Below, one piece after another: positions 21,859 to 33,302 of a stretch of DNA of 64,000 bases. Under the pieces are notes generated by a model. The model did no database searches, was not told the DNA's origin, and was given only the letters and a program-made list of their open reading frames with translations. How positions within the stretch are numbered: the first letter of the stretch is position 1; each line of letters opens with the position of its first letter. The DNA lies in the NCBI GenBank assembly GCA_027924645.1, contig BSBN01001198.1, forward strand, positions 1,550,001 through 1,614,000, read 5' to 3'. The position numbers and the translations under genes are program-made. The stretch comes from Cunninghamia lanceolata (lineage: Eukaryota > Streptophyta > Pinopsida > Cupressales > Cupressaceae).

Positions 21859-23114
21859 TGTGTATATGGAAAAATGGATTAAATCTAAACTAAATAAAAC
21901 CAAAGAACCCAATAACATAAAGGAAACGAATCTAAGTAAAAGCCATAAATCACCAATCAAAGACAAATGAAAGCTCTTACCAAAACCTGTATTGTTTCCT
22001 TTTGGAGATATGTGGATTGCTCAATGAAATTGCAAAGCCATAGCTGCAACAAGCAAGTATGTGCTCAAGAGATCAATGTCAAAAGATCATTATAGTGCTC
22101 AATCAACGCGTTGTGTATGCTCGAAGCTCTGTTAAGTATGCCTGAGAATACGATCGAAGAGAGAGGCCCAATGAAGGAGATGAGGGGGGTTTATATAGAT
22201 TTCAAGGAAGATCGATCAACGGTCTAGATAATTCAGAAGAATCAACGGAGGAGAACAGTTGAGGAACGTGCAACGAATAAGAAGAAGACATGTGTCTTGC
22301 TTTCTTTTACATGAGAGGAGTTATCAAGAATAGAAGAATAAGTTAACTGAAGAGATAAATCAATTAAAAGAATAAAGCAATCAGTTAAGTGATTTAAAAC
22401 AAGAAGAAGAGATTTGCATGAGAAAAGAAGATATTTTGCTTTATTAAATATAGAAATATTTAATTGATGAGCAAGAAAGCTTGAGTTATATTAGAGATAA
22501 CTCAAATTAGAAGAAAAAGCAATTTAAATAAATAATTGATTTATTTAAATTTAGAGAAGATATTTTGGAAGAAATAATCAAATAATTAGAATTATTTAAT
22601 TTAGAAGATTTGAAAGCAAATTAAATAAATAAATTTATTTAATTGTTGTGCATAATTTTGGAAGAACATAAGATTATAAATAAAATATTTGATTTTATTT
22701 ATTTTTAGAGGATTGAGATAATTTAAATAAATTTGATTTGATTTATTTAAATTTAGAAGAACAATTGATTTAATTAAATAATGTAAATTATTTAATTGTA
22801 GATAAGATAGAATTGTGATGAATTAATTAAATAATGGGATATATTTAATTAATGTGGCTGTGAATTTTGGAAGGAGGATAATGATCAAATTAAATAATTA
22901 AAATTATTTAATTGTGGAATAATATAGAGGAATTTGATTTAATTAATTAAATAAAGAGAATTTATTTAATTAATGTTGAAAGTATGTGATTTAGAAGAAT
23001 TTGATGAAATTAATTAAATAATTAGATTATTTAATTAATGTTTGCAATGCAAGTGATTAGACAGATAACAGAATGCCAGTGATTTGACGACACAGTCATT
23101 TTAGGGTGTCTACA
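21859..23114 (-). repeat. Tat element 5' LTR
   Basis: This is the partner of 5849-7104, equal in length, with TG...CA ends. The TATA box is at 22189-22197 (plus coordinates). The outer flank begins GTCCT, the target duplication. Confidence 0.93.
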
Positions 23115-23578
23115 GTCCTCTTTCTAATTAGGCCTAATTTCAGCAATGCAACTAGCAATACATATGATCTAGAATGGGTTGACAACTAATGATGGTAACA
23201 ATAGTATGTCATTGACTCAAAAGACTTCACACCTTCCAATTCTAATGATCTTACACAAGTTTTAAGGTTTGCACTCAACAAGAAGTCCAAACTTGACTGT
23301 TACCCCTTCTAGGTTTTCACTGTCGTACACAGTCCTTATAGGACAGTCTTTGCATGTTGTCATATAGTTGTTATTAAAGACTAAAAAACCCTTGATCAGG
23401 TCTGTAGGATCCTTCAATACACTCCCAACACCTTCTTCAATCACAAAAAGATCAAAAATTGCATTGGTGACCTCCAAACTATCATTTAATGTCTTCACAG
23501 TCTGATACATACAACATATCAAACCTAAAACCCTCCAAAAGCATGTGCAAACTTCATCATGAGACCCTGCATGCCTGG
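23115..23578 (-). repeat. Element A 3' LTR, fragment 2
   Basis: It matches 33531-33995 of the intact LTR, with GTCCTCTTTCTAATTAGGCC at the start and CCTGG at the end. The final five bases are the left target duplication of the copia element (right copy CCTGA at 29673). An open frame of 86 codons (23262-23522, minus) has a counterpart in the other LTR. Confidence 0.88.
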
Positions 23579-24587
23579 TGAAAGAAAGCTAGATGTGCAG
23601 AAATCACTTTCTACACTAATCTAATGAGGGGAGGGCTATGCAAATTCAATTTAATCCTTATCACTATAGTAACATATCACATCTAACAGAGATATTACAG
23701 TAATACACAAGAACCAGAAAGAAGACAAAAGAAGAGAGAAAAAGATATACGGTGAGGAAAACCCGAACACTTAGAAACCTGCACAATGTATTAACAAATC
23801 TAAAAGAATGTTTACAATACACTTGTAATGCAAGCTTCAATGGCCTTCGACACTCATGTCTGGAGTCAATCCGGCAACATAATAGTACTTGTAAACCTGT
23901 AATACAAACTCCATCTCCGAGCACTTGTTTATATAGAAAATACAAGGCAATATTGGACCTATCTTGGGATGGGCGTCCAACTTGGCCTCATGGCCCAAAA
24001 CCCATGCCTAGGGACACTTGGTCAACATTGTAGAATGTGCCTGACACTTGTCCACAGCTCCCATCCCAAAGGGGTCACCTATTTCCAAAATGGGCTATGA
24101 CAGATGCTCTTACGACACTTACGACCGTCATAGAATCTGTCATAGCAGTTACAACTTACAGTTGTAAGAGAATTTATCATACACATGCTATAAATAGCAT
24201 ATTCTCTTATAACATGTCATAGTCCACCTTGGGGTGCCCAAATATGCCTTTTTCAAAGATGCTTCATGACACATGTCCTCACCTATCTTACAAACTTCTA
24301 TTTTTGACTCTTACATGTCATAGATTTTGTCATAGGAATCCGTCATAACCATTTTAGTCAATATTCCCTTACACAACATGGAAGATACTGACACATGGAA
24401 AAAATGCTCCTACCACAAAGTGGGACACCTATCTCCTCATGTGAGGACAAAATTAAAAGTTGTCATATTCCATGTAGGATTGACACATCACTGTGCCACA
24501 TCCCACAATATGACAATATGGAATTTACAAATATTTACAACATAGGCAATTAAATAATAAATACAAACATTAATAATGTAAGGAATT
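23579..24587 (-). repeat. Copia 3' LTR, truncated at its start
   Basis: It aligns with 28619-29645 of the 5' LTR. It lacks a 17-base piece after GAGGAAAACCC (present at 28799) and stops at AAGGAATT, so the TGTTGGGAATTAAGGTGTC terminus is missing. A TATA box (TATATAA on the element strand) is at 23929-23935. Confidence 0.88.
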
Positions 24588-26147
24588 TACCTTTCCATCC
24601 TCAACCATGTCTCACATGAAGTGAAACTGAACATCAATGTGCTTTTTTCTAGCATGGAAATTTGGATTCTTTGCAAGGCAAATTGCACTCCGACTATCAC
24701 AACTGATCTTGATCTGACCTACATCAGCACCAATATTGGAACACAATCTCCTAAGCCAAATGGCTTCCTTACAAGCATGAGTTGCTACCATATACTCAGC
24801 TTCTGTCGTGGACAAAGCAACAATAGGTTGTCTCTTACTCATCCAACTAATAGCACCACTGAACAATGTAAACACATAAGCACTGGTGGATCTCCTGCTG
24901 TTAATGTCACCTGCCCAATTTGAATCCACAAATCCATGAATATCAATAGAATGTGGAGGTACTAAAACATTACCATGATAGAAAATGGAATACTTGGAAG
25001 TACCCCTCAAATATCTGAACACTCACTTAACTGCATCCCAATGAACTCATCCAGGATTAGCCATAAATAGACTAAGGACTCCCACTGCTTGGGCAATGTC
25101 TGGTCTTGTGCAGACCATAGCATACATCAAACTACCAACAACACTAGTATAAGGTACTCTTCTCATGTTCTCCACCTCACTTGGATATTTTGGACAATCC
25201 TCAACAAACAACTTTGCCCCCAGAGAAACAGGAACACACAATGGTCTACAATCTACCATGCTGAACCTGTCCAACACGATCTTCACATACTTACTCTAGC
25301 TTAGCCAAAGTTTTCTATTGGTTCTATCTCTTCTAATTTTCATTCCTAGAAAGTACTCGGCTGCCCCTAAATCTTTCATTTCAAACTATGCTGACAACTG
25401 AGATTTAAAATCAGAAATCATATTCTTACCCTTCCCAACGAGTAACATATCATCAACATACAGTGTAATAATGAGAATACAATCACCATCAAACTTATAA
25501 TACACACAGTGATCTAATTTCGATCTCACAAATCTAATTGACAACATAAAGGCATCAAACTTCAAGTACCATCTCCTAGGGGATTGCTTCAAACCATACA
25601 AAGACTTCTTAAGTTTGAAAACCAAATTTTCTTTACCTTTCACCATGTAATGCTCTAGCTGTGACATGTAGATTTCTTCCTCCAAATCACCATGAAGGAA
25701 AGTTGTCTTCACATCCATTTGTTCTACCTCTAAGTCATAGCCTACTGCGAGAGACAACAAGAATCAAATGGATGTCCGCTTTGCAATGGGAGAGAAGATC
25801 TCACCATAATCTATAGCCTCCACTTGTGAATACCCCTTTGCAACCAATCTAGCCTTATACTTCTTAATACTGCCATCTGCACCAAATTTCTTCTTGAACA
25901 CCCATTTGCATCCAATAGGTTTCCATCCAGGAGGCAAAGACACCAAGTCCCAAGTTTGATTCTTTTCCAAAGAAGCCATTTCATCCTCCATGGCCTCCTT
26001 CCAGGAACCTGCATCTTTCATGTCCATAGCCTCTGATACAGTTCTAGGTTCATCACTGTTAGTAAGCAAATCAAAAGCACAAATAGAATTAAGCAATGTA
26101 AAACCAAACCTTTCAGGTTGCTTTCTTATCTGTGTAGACCTCCTCAA
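24588..26147 (-). pseudogene. Copia reverse transcriptase and RNase H
   Basis: The RT part starts with WKEAMEDEMASLEKNQTWDL and GCKWVFKKKFGADGSIKKYK, followed by MDVKTTFLHGDLEEEIYM (25700s) and LYVDDMLLVGKG (about 25440), so the catalytic YVDD is intact. Next come RVPYTSVVGSLMYAMVCTRP and the RNase H signature FVDSNWAGDINSRRSTSAYV, ALSTTEAEY and SCDSRSAICLAK. Stops fall at about 25762, 25383, 25296, 25044 and 24612. After HFM* the frame runs 42 bases into the truncated LTR, so the real C-terminus was deleted with the polypurine tract. Confidence 0.9.
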
Positions 26148-27034
26148 CAGCTGAGGTTGAGGTTTAGCTTCTTCATCTAAGTTTTCAGAGCTGCTAGAGT
26201 CTCCTCATCATCAAGTCCAACATTATCTTTCTATTCAGTCTTCTTAGGGGTGAGAGGAAACTGAACAACATCCTCTTTCTTTTCTTTTTCTTCTGGCTAT
26301 AAAACAATGGAAGAAGGTGTAAGCTCTCTGAAGATGACACTTCTTCTATACAACACTTTTTCAACCACAGGGTCCCAAAGCTTGTATCCTTTCACATCGA
26401 CACCATAACTAATGAAGATACACTTAACAACCTTGTTCTCCAATTTTGACTGCTTCTCCCTAGGCACATGTGCATATGCCTCACAACCAAAAACATGAAG
26501 ATGCCTTATTGAAGGTTTTCTACCAAACCACACCTCCATGGGTGTCTTTCCAACAAGAGATGATGTAGGAGATCTATTAACAAGATAGCAAGTAGTGGCA
26601 ACAGCTTCAGCCCAAAGCTTTTGTTCTAGGCCAGCTCCACTAAGCATACTCCTAGCCTTCTCCATTAGTGTCTTGTTCATCCTTTCTGCAACTCCATTTT
26701 GCTACGGAGTGTATGGAGTTATCTTATGTCTTTCAATCCTAAGCTCCTTGAAATATTTATTAAATTCTGTAGAACATAACTCACCACCATTGTTAGTTCT
26801 CAAACACTTAATCTTCTTACCAGTCTGATTTTCAGCAAAGGCCTTAAACTCCTTAAACTTACTATAGACTTCAGATTTGCTTTTGAGAAAATAAATCCAT
26901 GTCCTTCTACTGTAGTCATCTATAAAAGATACAAAATATATAGATTTTGATAACAAAGGAACATTAACAGGACCAAATACATCAGAATGAACAAGGTCCA
27001 ACACACCAGAAGACTTGTGAGAACTCGAGTAAAA
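26148..27034 (-). pseudogene. Copia integrase
   Basis: This is the DDE integrase that inserts the copy into host DNA. Core motifs are LDLVHSDVFGPV (first Asp), then LRTNNGGELCSTEF, where the second catalytic Asp of the usual DNGGE is Asn (AAC for GAC), then a stop at 26700 followed by QNGVAERMNKTLMEKARSML with the Glu. The copia-typical FGCEAYAHVPREKQSKLENK and GYKLWDPVVEKVLYRRSVIF follow. The region from 26297 to 26148 is a stop-rich linker to RT. Confidence 0.9.
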
Positions 27035-27790
27035 CTAAACATAGTTTTGCTTTCCATAAATGTAATATTCACAAAATTCAAACTCAAGATTACAATCATC
27101 TAACCCCTCAATGAGGTTTTTATTTTTCAGGGTACACAGACCCTTCTCACCAATGTGGCCAAATCTCTTATGCCATAACATTGTCTTTTCAGTAGGAAGT
27201 TTAACTTCCAAGGCATGATTACAAACATCAGAACTAGAAACAACAGATCTCTTGACTGCTCGTTCAGATGGTAGGGATGAAGTGACTGCTTCCATCTTCT
27301 TTGAATCAGAAGAACTATTGCATTGTGAAATGCATGCCTCCAGTTGAAATAGAGTACCTCTCCTAGTACCCTTAGCAAGCACCATAGCTCCTCTAGTCAT
27401 CTTGCATCCTTTCGAAAAGACAACTTGCACACCTGCATCATTCAAACTACTTATAGAAAGTAGGTTCCGTGCTAAGCCTGGGATATGCATAACCCTAGAG
27501 ATCCCCTTCACTTGACCATCAGGGAATCGGATAGAGACTCTTCCACGACCAACAATCTTTAGATGAGAGTCATCACCCAAGTACACCTTTCCACCATCAA
27601 ACTCCTCATACTTAGTGAACTAGTCTCGATGCGAGGTCATGTGGAATGATGCACCAGAGTCAATCAGCCACACATCATCAGATGCATGGGTTGCCAGGGC
27701 TACGATGAAATCATCACCATCATCTTGTGATATGTCAGAATCTGAGTTAGGAGATTTCTTCTTCTTCTTCTTCTCCTCTTTGCATTCCTT
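27035..27790 (-). pseudogene. Copia protease and pre-integrase zinc region
   Basis: The protease site WLIDSGASFHMTS (D-S-G) lies at about 27640-27670, followed by a stop (TAG) near 27625. The open stretch from 27586 gives YLGDDSHLKIVGRGRVSI, the MHIPGLARNLLSIS motif, and MLWHKRFGHIGEKGL, the start of the HHCC zinc domain. The second Cys of the pair is changed (FCEYYIYGKQ for the usual CEHC). It is in the same frame as Gag. Confidence 0.85.
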
Positions 27791-28501
27791 TCAGAAATGT
27801 CCAAATTTACCATAGTTCCAACAGATAGCCTTGGACTTTCCAGGAGATTTGGATCTACCGTTCTTAGCTTTCTTGTCCTTCTTTTTCCCTTTCTCCTTGG
27901 GTCTTCCACGAACTGCAAGAGCCTCTTTGGCTGCATCAGAAGACTTTATCTGCATCTCTTCAGATAACAACAAAGAAACCACTTCATCCATTTTGAATGT
28001 GGATGTGGTGCTTCCAATAGCCATGACAAGGTGATCCCATGAGTCCAGCAAAGAACAAAGCAAGGTCATACATCGATCCTCCTCCTCCATCTTTACACCA
28101 ATAGATGTCAATTGTACAATCAGCATGTTAAAAGCATTCATATGTTCAGCAACAGATCCTCCATCCTCCAATCGAAGAGAATACAACTTCTTTCGTAGAA
28201 AAAGTTTATTAACCATGGATTTGGTTTGATACACATCTCCCAACTTCTTCCAAAGCAAGGTTGCAATTTTCTCCTCATGGACATTTAACAACACAGAATC
28301 AACAAGACTAAGTCTTATGAGACCCTTAGCCTTCCTATCCTTGAGATCCCATTCATCTTGTGACATTGCAATTGGTTTAGTTCCATTAACACTTTCCCAA
28401 AGGTCTCGGTCTACAAGCATGTCTTCCATCTTGAGCTTCCATAGCTCAAAATTATTGCCATTGAATTTCTCCACTTCAAATTTTCTGGATGTACTTGCCA
28501 T
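27791..28501 (-). pseudogene. Copia Gag
   Basis: The structural protein, 237 codons from the ATG at 28501 (MASTSRKFEVEKFNGNNFEL); the frame is open 15 codons further upstream but this start fits the family. It carries the plant copia Gag (UBN2-type) pattern: NFELWKLKMEDMLVDRDLW, KLGDVYQTKSMVNKLFLRKK, SVAEHMNAFNMLIVQLTSIG. A basic KKGKKDKKAKN region precedes the zinc knuckle CWNYGKFGHF, where the second Cys is Tyr and a TGA at 27791 cuts the knuckle before its last Cys. Confidence 0.9.
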
Positions 28502-28595
28502 CTCCTTGCTACAATAGAAATCAGAATACTCTGCACAAACTCCCACTCAACTTAAGATCAGCTCAAAAACCCCCTACCCAACAACTAGGACCAAA

Positions 28596-28616
28596 GGTGA
28601 TGAAGCTCTGATACCA
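28596..28616 (-). other. Copia primer-binding site
   Basis: The element strand reads TGGTATCAGAGCTTCATCAC, the standard complement of the 3' end of initiator Met tRNA, two bases inside the 5' LTR end. Confidence 0.9.
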
Positions 28617-28618
28617 AC

Positions 28619-29672
28619 TGAAAGGAAGCTAGGTGTGCAGAAATCGCTTCCTACACTAATCTAATGAGGGGAGAGCTATGCAAATTCAATTTAATCCTTA
28701 TCACTACAGCAACATATCACATCTAATAGAGATATTACAACAATACACAAGAACCAGAAAGAAGACAGAAGAAGAGAGACAAAGATATACGGTGGGGAAA
28801 ACCCTTATCAGGTGAAAACCCCACACTTAGAAACCTGCACAATGTATTAACAAATCTGAAAGAATGTTTACAATACACTTGCAATGCAAGCTTCAATGGT
28901 CTTTGACACTCATGTCTGGAGTCAATCTAGCAGCATAACAATACCTGTAAACCTATAATACAAACTCCATCTCCAAGCACTTGTTTATATAGAAAATACA
29001 AGGCAATATTGGACCTATCTTGGGATGGGTGTCCAACTTGGCCTCATGGCCCAAAACCCATGCCTAGAGACACTTGGTCAACATTGTAGAATGTTCTTGA
29101 CACTTGTCCACAACTCACTTCCCAAAGGGGTCACCTATTTCCAAAATGGGCTATGATAGATGCTCTTATGACACTTATGACCGTCATAGAATCTGTCATA
29201 GCAATTACAACTTACAACTGTAAGAGAATCTGTCATACACATGCTATAAATAGCATATTCTCTTACAACATGTCATAGTCCACCTTGGGGTGCCCAAATA
29301 TACCTTTTTAAAAGATGCTTCTTGACACATGTCCTCACCTGTCTTACAAACTTCTATTTTTGACTCTTACATGTCATAGATTCTGTCATAGGAATCCGTC
29401 ATAACCATTTTGGTCAATATTCCCTTACACAACATGGAAGATGCCAACACATGGTAAAATGATCCTACAAAAAAGTGGGATGCCTATCTCCTCATGTGAG
29501 GACAAAATTACAAGTTTTCATATTCCATGTAGGATTGACACATCATTGTGCCACATCCCACAATATGACAATATGGAATTTACAAATATTTACAACATAG
29601 GCAATTAAATAATAAATACAAACATTAATAATGTAAGGAATTACCAAGGTTGAGACACCTTAATTCCCAACA
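28619..29672 (-). repeat. Copia 5' LTR, complete
   Basis: It is 1054 bases. On the element strand it starts TGTTGGGAATTAAGGTGTC and ends GCTTCCTTTCA. The TATA box lies at 28985-28991 (plus coordinates). A GGGTTTTCACCTGATAAGGG phrase typical of plant copia LTRs is present near 28798. Confidence 0.92.
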
Positions 29673-30316
29673 CCTGAAACATGGTACATTACCTTATTAC
29701 AGACCTTTCCACCCATTTTGGTGATTACCTAGAGGTGGAAGGCCAAATTATGCCATTTTTTTCACTCACTAGTTACCCTAAGTAGGGTTTTGACTAGTTT
29801 TTAGTAAAAATGCAATAACTTTTTGATAACTTAATGAAAATTGGTGTAAAAAAAAGAAAAATGAAGTAGATTCACATGTAAACAAACTACAATTAATTTT
29901 AGACACTCATGTGATTTGTACAGTCCATACCAAGTGAAAGAACAAGTCTGCAACCTGAGGAAAACACAGGAAAATGATTGTTTTCATTAACCAAACTTCA
30001 AAAATAATGTTTGCAATGCTCCACTCAAATTTGGAGGGTGCCTTTTTATCCATTTCCATCAATTCCAACTATTTAGTAATGTTTTCTTGATATGCATGTA
30101 ACTATTTCTTGATTTTTTTGACACTTTTCCAAAGTTGCTTGACCACTAACATTGACACTTTTGCAATTTTGAACCAATGAACATATAACACCGAAAATGG
30201 ATCAAAATGATCCCAAATGATCACATATAACCTTATTATACTCAAATACACTAAAACAAACTAAAAACAAAGCATGACAAAATTATGCTTATGAGGCCTC
30301 TAATGCCCTTGCACCA
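29673..30316 (-). repeat. Element A 3' LTR, fragment 3
   Basis: It matches 33991-34630 of the intact LTR and ends GCACCA. Beyond 30316 the two LTR flanks diverge completely, which fixes the boundary. The last codons of the Pol frame of A run 28 bases into this LTR. Confidence 0.88.
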
Positions 30317-30927
30317 TACACCCAAGGGAAAGAAAACTCAAGTCCCACTTGAGTGCAGGTTTGCAACTGTACAACCATGCTTAACAATATCAGATCCTTA
30401 GACATCCATGTAGCATCTTCCATGGGAAGACCCCTCCACTTGACTAAGTATTGAAAATAAGTTGTGTTTCTTGTCTTCTTGAGTTCCTTTATATCAAGGA
30501 TGCACTCCAACTCTAGAGGTTTGTTGGGAGGAAGGTCTTGGATCCATTTTTCATCTTCAAATGCTTGGGAACTTGCTTCATTACCTAGAACAACATCCCC
30601 TTTGAAAGGGTACAAGTGAGAAACTAAATCCTCAACCTTGAAATCAATTATCCTTTTTCTCACATCTGCCCTTTGCTTGCATTTGCTAGCTCTATTTTCT
30701 AGATTCTCCCTTCCTAGTTGATGGATTGCATGCACTGTAATGGCAACTTGCTCTCCTTCAGCACCTTGTTTTATTTTGACCTTAGGTCTCTCATTCTTCA
30801 AATGTGCAATCTCAATAAGATCATATTGTCTCCTCTCTATATCTCTAACCAGCATGGCATCAAGCATAGGCTCTTGATCAGTGTGGTTCTTCTCTTCTAA
30901 AAGAAGCAAAGCATATCTAACTTCCAA
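30289..30927 (-). pseudogene. Element A Pol C-terminus with chromodomain
   Basis: A 212-codon frame. Residues about 62-103 resemble the region after the integrase core (HQLGRENLENRASKCKQRAD, then DFKVEDLV). Residues about 140-180 are a chromodomain: ECILDIKELKK, then YFQYLVKWRGLPMEDATWM with the expected aromatic residues. Chromodomains of chromoviruses guide insertion to marked chromatin. DLV is followed directly by SHLYPFKGD, so the GPY/F module that normally intervenes seems deleted. The frame crosses the LTR boundary at 30316 and ends inside the LTR. The upstream integrase core and RT are absent. Confidence 0.85.
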
Positions 30928-31238
30928 GATCTACCATTTTAATGTATGCAATTGATGTACATAACTTCATCCTCAATAAAAAACATAAAAAGTTGAGTTC
31001 TCCCTACTTCTTCAATGCCATTAATTCAAACATTTTGAAGAGACCCCTGCATTACAACTATGTTATGTCTTACACACTTAGTCAAGGATCCTTTCAACAT
31101 GTCAACTACTGAGTGAAGGGGGTTGGCCTAAGAATCTACAACAGAAACTGTATATCCCAAATCTGTAATATTTAATGTTGCCTTCTCCATTGGATTTTCA
31201 TAGTGAAGGGCCTCCTCCTTATCTCTAGTCATATCAAT
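30928..31238 (-). other. Element A deletion junction region
   Basis: Between the protease-side frame and the chromodomain frame lie about 310 bases with frequent stops. Short coding-like pieces (NITDLGYTVSVVDS, HSVVDMLKGSLTKC) can be read, but no RT, RNase H or integrase-core motif. About 3 kb of pol expected for an autonomous chromovirus are missing. Confidence 0.6.
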
Positions 31239-32090
31239 CTATAAAATAGAAAATAGAACCTCTAGCTTGGGGTTGAGTCTCTTAACCCCATATTGTATTA
31301 GATTATATTCACCAAACTGCCCAAGTAATGCAAAGATAATTTGGGTTGCATCTTCATGTTCCAATTGCAAATGACTAGTGTCTTTAGCTACATTGAAAGG
31401 TGTGTGTTCCCATTCTAACAATGCTATATGAGAATTGATACCTCTCCTTGGGATGTCATCTACCACCATATCAACATGTTCCTTAGGAAAAATTTGGATC
31501 TCTAAAGACAACTCATCCATCCTAACTGCTGTCACAACAAATCTAGGTTTGATTATAACTTCAAAGTCCATTTCCTCCTCCTTCATGGGTGTAATGAACT
31601 CCTTCCCTCCTACCAACATCATACTAGATCCCACATGTGGTTCTTGATTGTCTTCTTTCAAAGGTGTGAGAGTGTAAGAGACCCCATCCTTCTCTATGGC
31701 ATAGTTTTTTTTTCTACCATCATGGACTACCTTCCTATCATATTGCCATGGTCTACCAAGTAACATATGGCAAACATCAATTGGAATGACATCACACAAC
31801 ACTTTGTCCTTATATCCCCTTATTTGGAATTCTACCCAACATTGTTCATTAACTACTAACACTTGTTGCCCTTTATTCAGCCATGAGGCCTTATATGGAG
31901 TGGCATGGGGTAATCTTTTCAATTTTAACTTATCTACCATTTCAACAGAAACCAAATTGTTAGTACTACCAGAATCAATAACAACTTTGTAACATTTACC
32001 TTGGCATTTGCATGTAGTCCTGAAGAGTGACTTTCTTTGAGGCGGTTCCTTCTCCATGGGCACTTTAATCAAGGTTCTTTTCATCACCAA
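31239..32090 (-). pseudogene. Element A protease
   Basis: It reads CYKVVIDSGSTNNLVSVEMV (active-site D-S-G) and later DVCHMLLGRPWQYDRKVVHD, the paired motifs of a Ty3 retropepsin. The intact site suggests the domain itself is not mutated, but the frame starts after stops and ends without RT. The corresponding part of D at about 57.9-58.3 kb is similar (KVVIDTGSTDNMVSQEMVD, LLGRPWQFDRRVLYDG). The last 100 residues after the LGRPW motif are acidic and match no family I know. Confidence 0.85.
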
Positions 32091-32199
32091 AGACTCCTCA
32101 ACTTCTGGATCAGCATTATATGATGGAGAATTAGCACTTTCATTATCCTCACCTTGTGCAATTTGATTCCTTCTTTCATTTCTAACTAAAGTAGATAAT

Positions 32200-33236
32200 T
32201 CTTTTTAGGGCATTGCCATGCTTGGTGACCAGAAAACTTTTTGCATTTATAACACTTTCCAGTGAAGCCACTTGTTCCTCCTCTACTCCCAAATCTACCC
32301 CTAAAATTTGATCTTCTACCCCTAAAACTGCTCCTTGATTCTGAGACTTGTTCTTGAGAATTATTTATCTCTCCTTGACTCTCATGTGACTATCCTAAAT
32401 CAGCAAAAGTCCCTCTTCCTCTAAAATTTGTCCTTCCCCTACCTCTACTTTGCTTTTCTTGTCTCCTTCTCAACTTGTCTTTAGCCTTTATGGCCAACTG
32501 ATAGCATTCTTCCATTGTTCTTGGACTTGTGAGACTTAGTTCATCTTGTAGACTATACTTTAGCCCATTCAAATACCTTGCAACTTTGTCAACATCTTCT
32601 TCCGTGTGGCCTGATCTTATGCTTAGTTTGTAGAACTCTTTTGTGTATGTCTTTACATCCATGTCTTTTTGCTTCAAATTTTATAACCTTCTATAATTGA
32701 ATGGCATAATCACTAGGTGGGAATTTACCTTTCAATTTTGTAACCATTCTATCCCAAGATGTAATCTTTGATTTGCCTTTCTTCTTCCTCTCTTCTTGTA
32801 CATAATCCCACCACAGGGATGCATGTCCTTTTAGTTTTGTTCTTGCCAATTTCACTTGCTGCCCCTCAAGTATCTCCTCAAACTCAAAATACTTGTCTAA
32901 TTCTCCTATCCAATCTAGGATTTCTTCTCCATTCATAATTCCTAAATATATGGGAAGTTTTATTTTTACCTTAGAACCGTCATTCTTAACTGTCTTTAGC
33001 AATTTCTCCAACCTCTTCTCTTCAATATCTCTTTCTTCTTCAAGTTCTTGTGGTACATTTTCACCCACTTCTTCTTCTTCTTGGTCACTCAAATCGCCTA
33101 TGACCACTCCTCTTCTCTGGTTGGTCTCAACTAATGTGAGTCTTGCATCAAGGCTTTCCCTTATGGCTCTCAATTCTGGGGCAAGAGACTCTCTCACCTC
33201 TCTGATTATTCTTTCCACATTCACCATTGGAGGCAT
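32200..33236 (-). pseudogene. Element A Gag
   Basis: It starts MPPMVNVERIIREVRESL at 33236, with an acidic QEEEEVGENVPQELEEERD stretch, then the core: EEILDWIGELDKYFEFEE, LARTKLKGHASLWWDYVQ, TKLKGKFPPSDY. A stop at 32691 and another soon after interrupt it before KQKDMDVKTYTKEFYKLSIR and VARYLNGLKYSLQDELSL. An RG-rich basic region follows, with a stop at 32390, then the zinc knuckle CYKCKKFSGHQAWQC near 32226-32268. This knuckle is one residue longer than the CCHC spacing of D (CYTCGEFGHPSFKC). Confidence 0.88.
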
Positions 33237-33288
33237 CTTGTCCGGTATTCAAACTCAACTTATTTGTGACTCTTACTAATATTCCTTT

Positions 33289-33299
33289 CTCTAATACCA
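33289..33299 (-). other. Element A primer-binding site
   Basis: The element strand reads TGGTATTAGAG three bases after the CATCA end of the 5' LTR, close to the initiator-Met PBS TGGTATCAGAG. Confidence 0.75.
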
Positions 33300-33302
33300 A
33301 TT

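Larger units (their letters stand above)
5849..23114 (-). mobile_element. Tat-type Ty3 retrotransposon, 17.3 kb
   Basis: Both LTRs are 1256 bases, start TG and end CA, and differ at about a dozen positions by eye, so the insertion is recent. The perfect 5-base target duplication GTCCT (5844-5848 and 23115-23119) and the uninterrupted paralogous site at 33531 prove the boundaries. Reading the minus strand, the order is 5' LTR, PBS, long leader with repeats, Gag, protease plus G-patch-like module, an inserted LTR piece, a second protease plus module, broken RT, RNase H, a second RNase H, integrase, 3' non-coding repeats, polypurine tract and 3' LTR. Two RNase H domains are diagnostic of the Tat lineage (Ogre, Retand, TatI-III). 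It is not autonomous in this copy. Confidence 0.93.
23579..29672 (-). mobile_element. Copia retrotransposon inserted in the LTR of A
   Basis: The right (5') LTR is 28619-29672, with a standard initiator-Met PBS. The left (3') LTR is 23579-24587 and lacks its first ~27 bases together with the polypurine tract and the end of pol. The target duplication is CCTGG/CCTGA with one change; the paralogous empty site at 33991 reads TCTGG. Domain order on the minus strand is Gag, protease, integrase, RT, RNase H, the Ty1/copia order. Several stops and a lost integrase Asp make this copy inactive. Confidence 0.92.

Noticed and set aside
28596..28616. Possible tRNA gene fragment
   Set aside because: The 12-18-base match to initiator Met tRNA is a primer-binding site; no cloverleaf surrounds it or the other PBS motifs.
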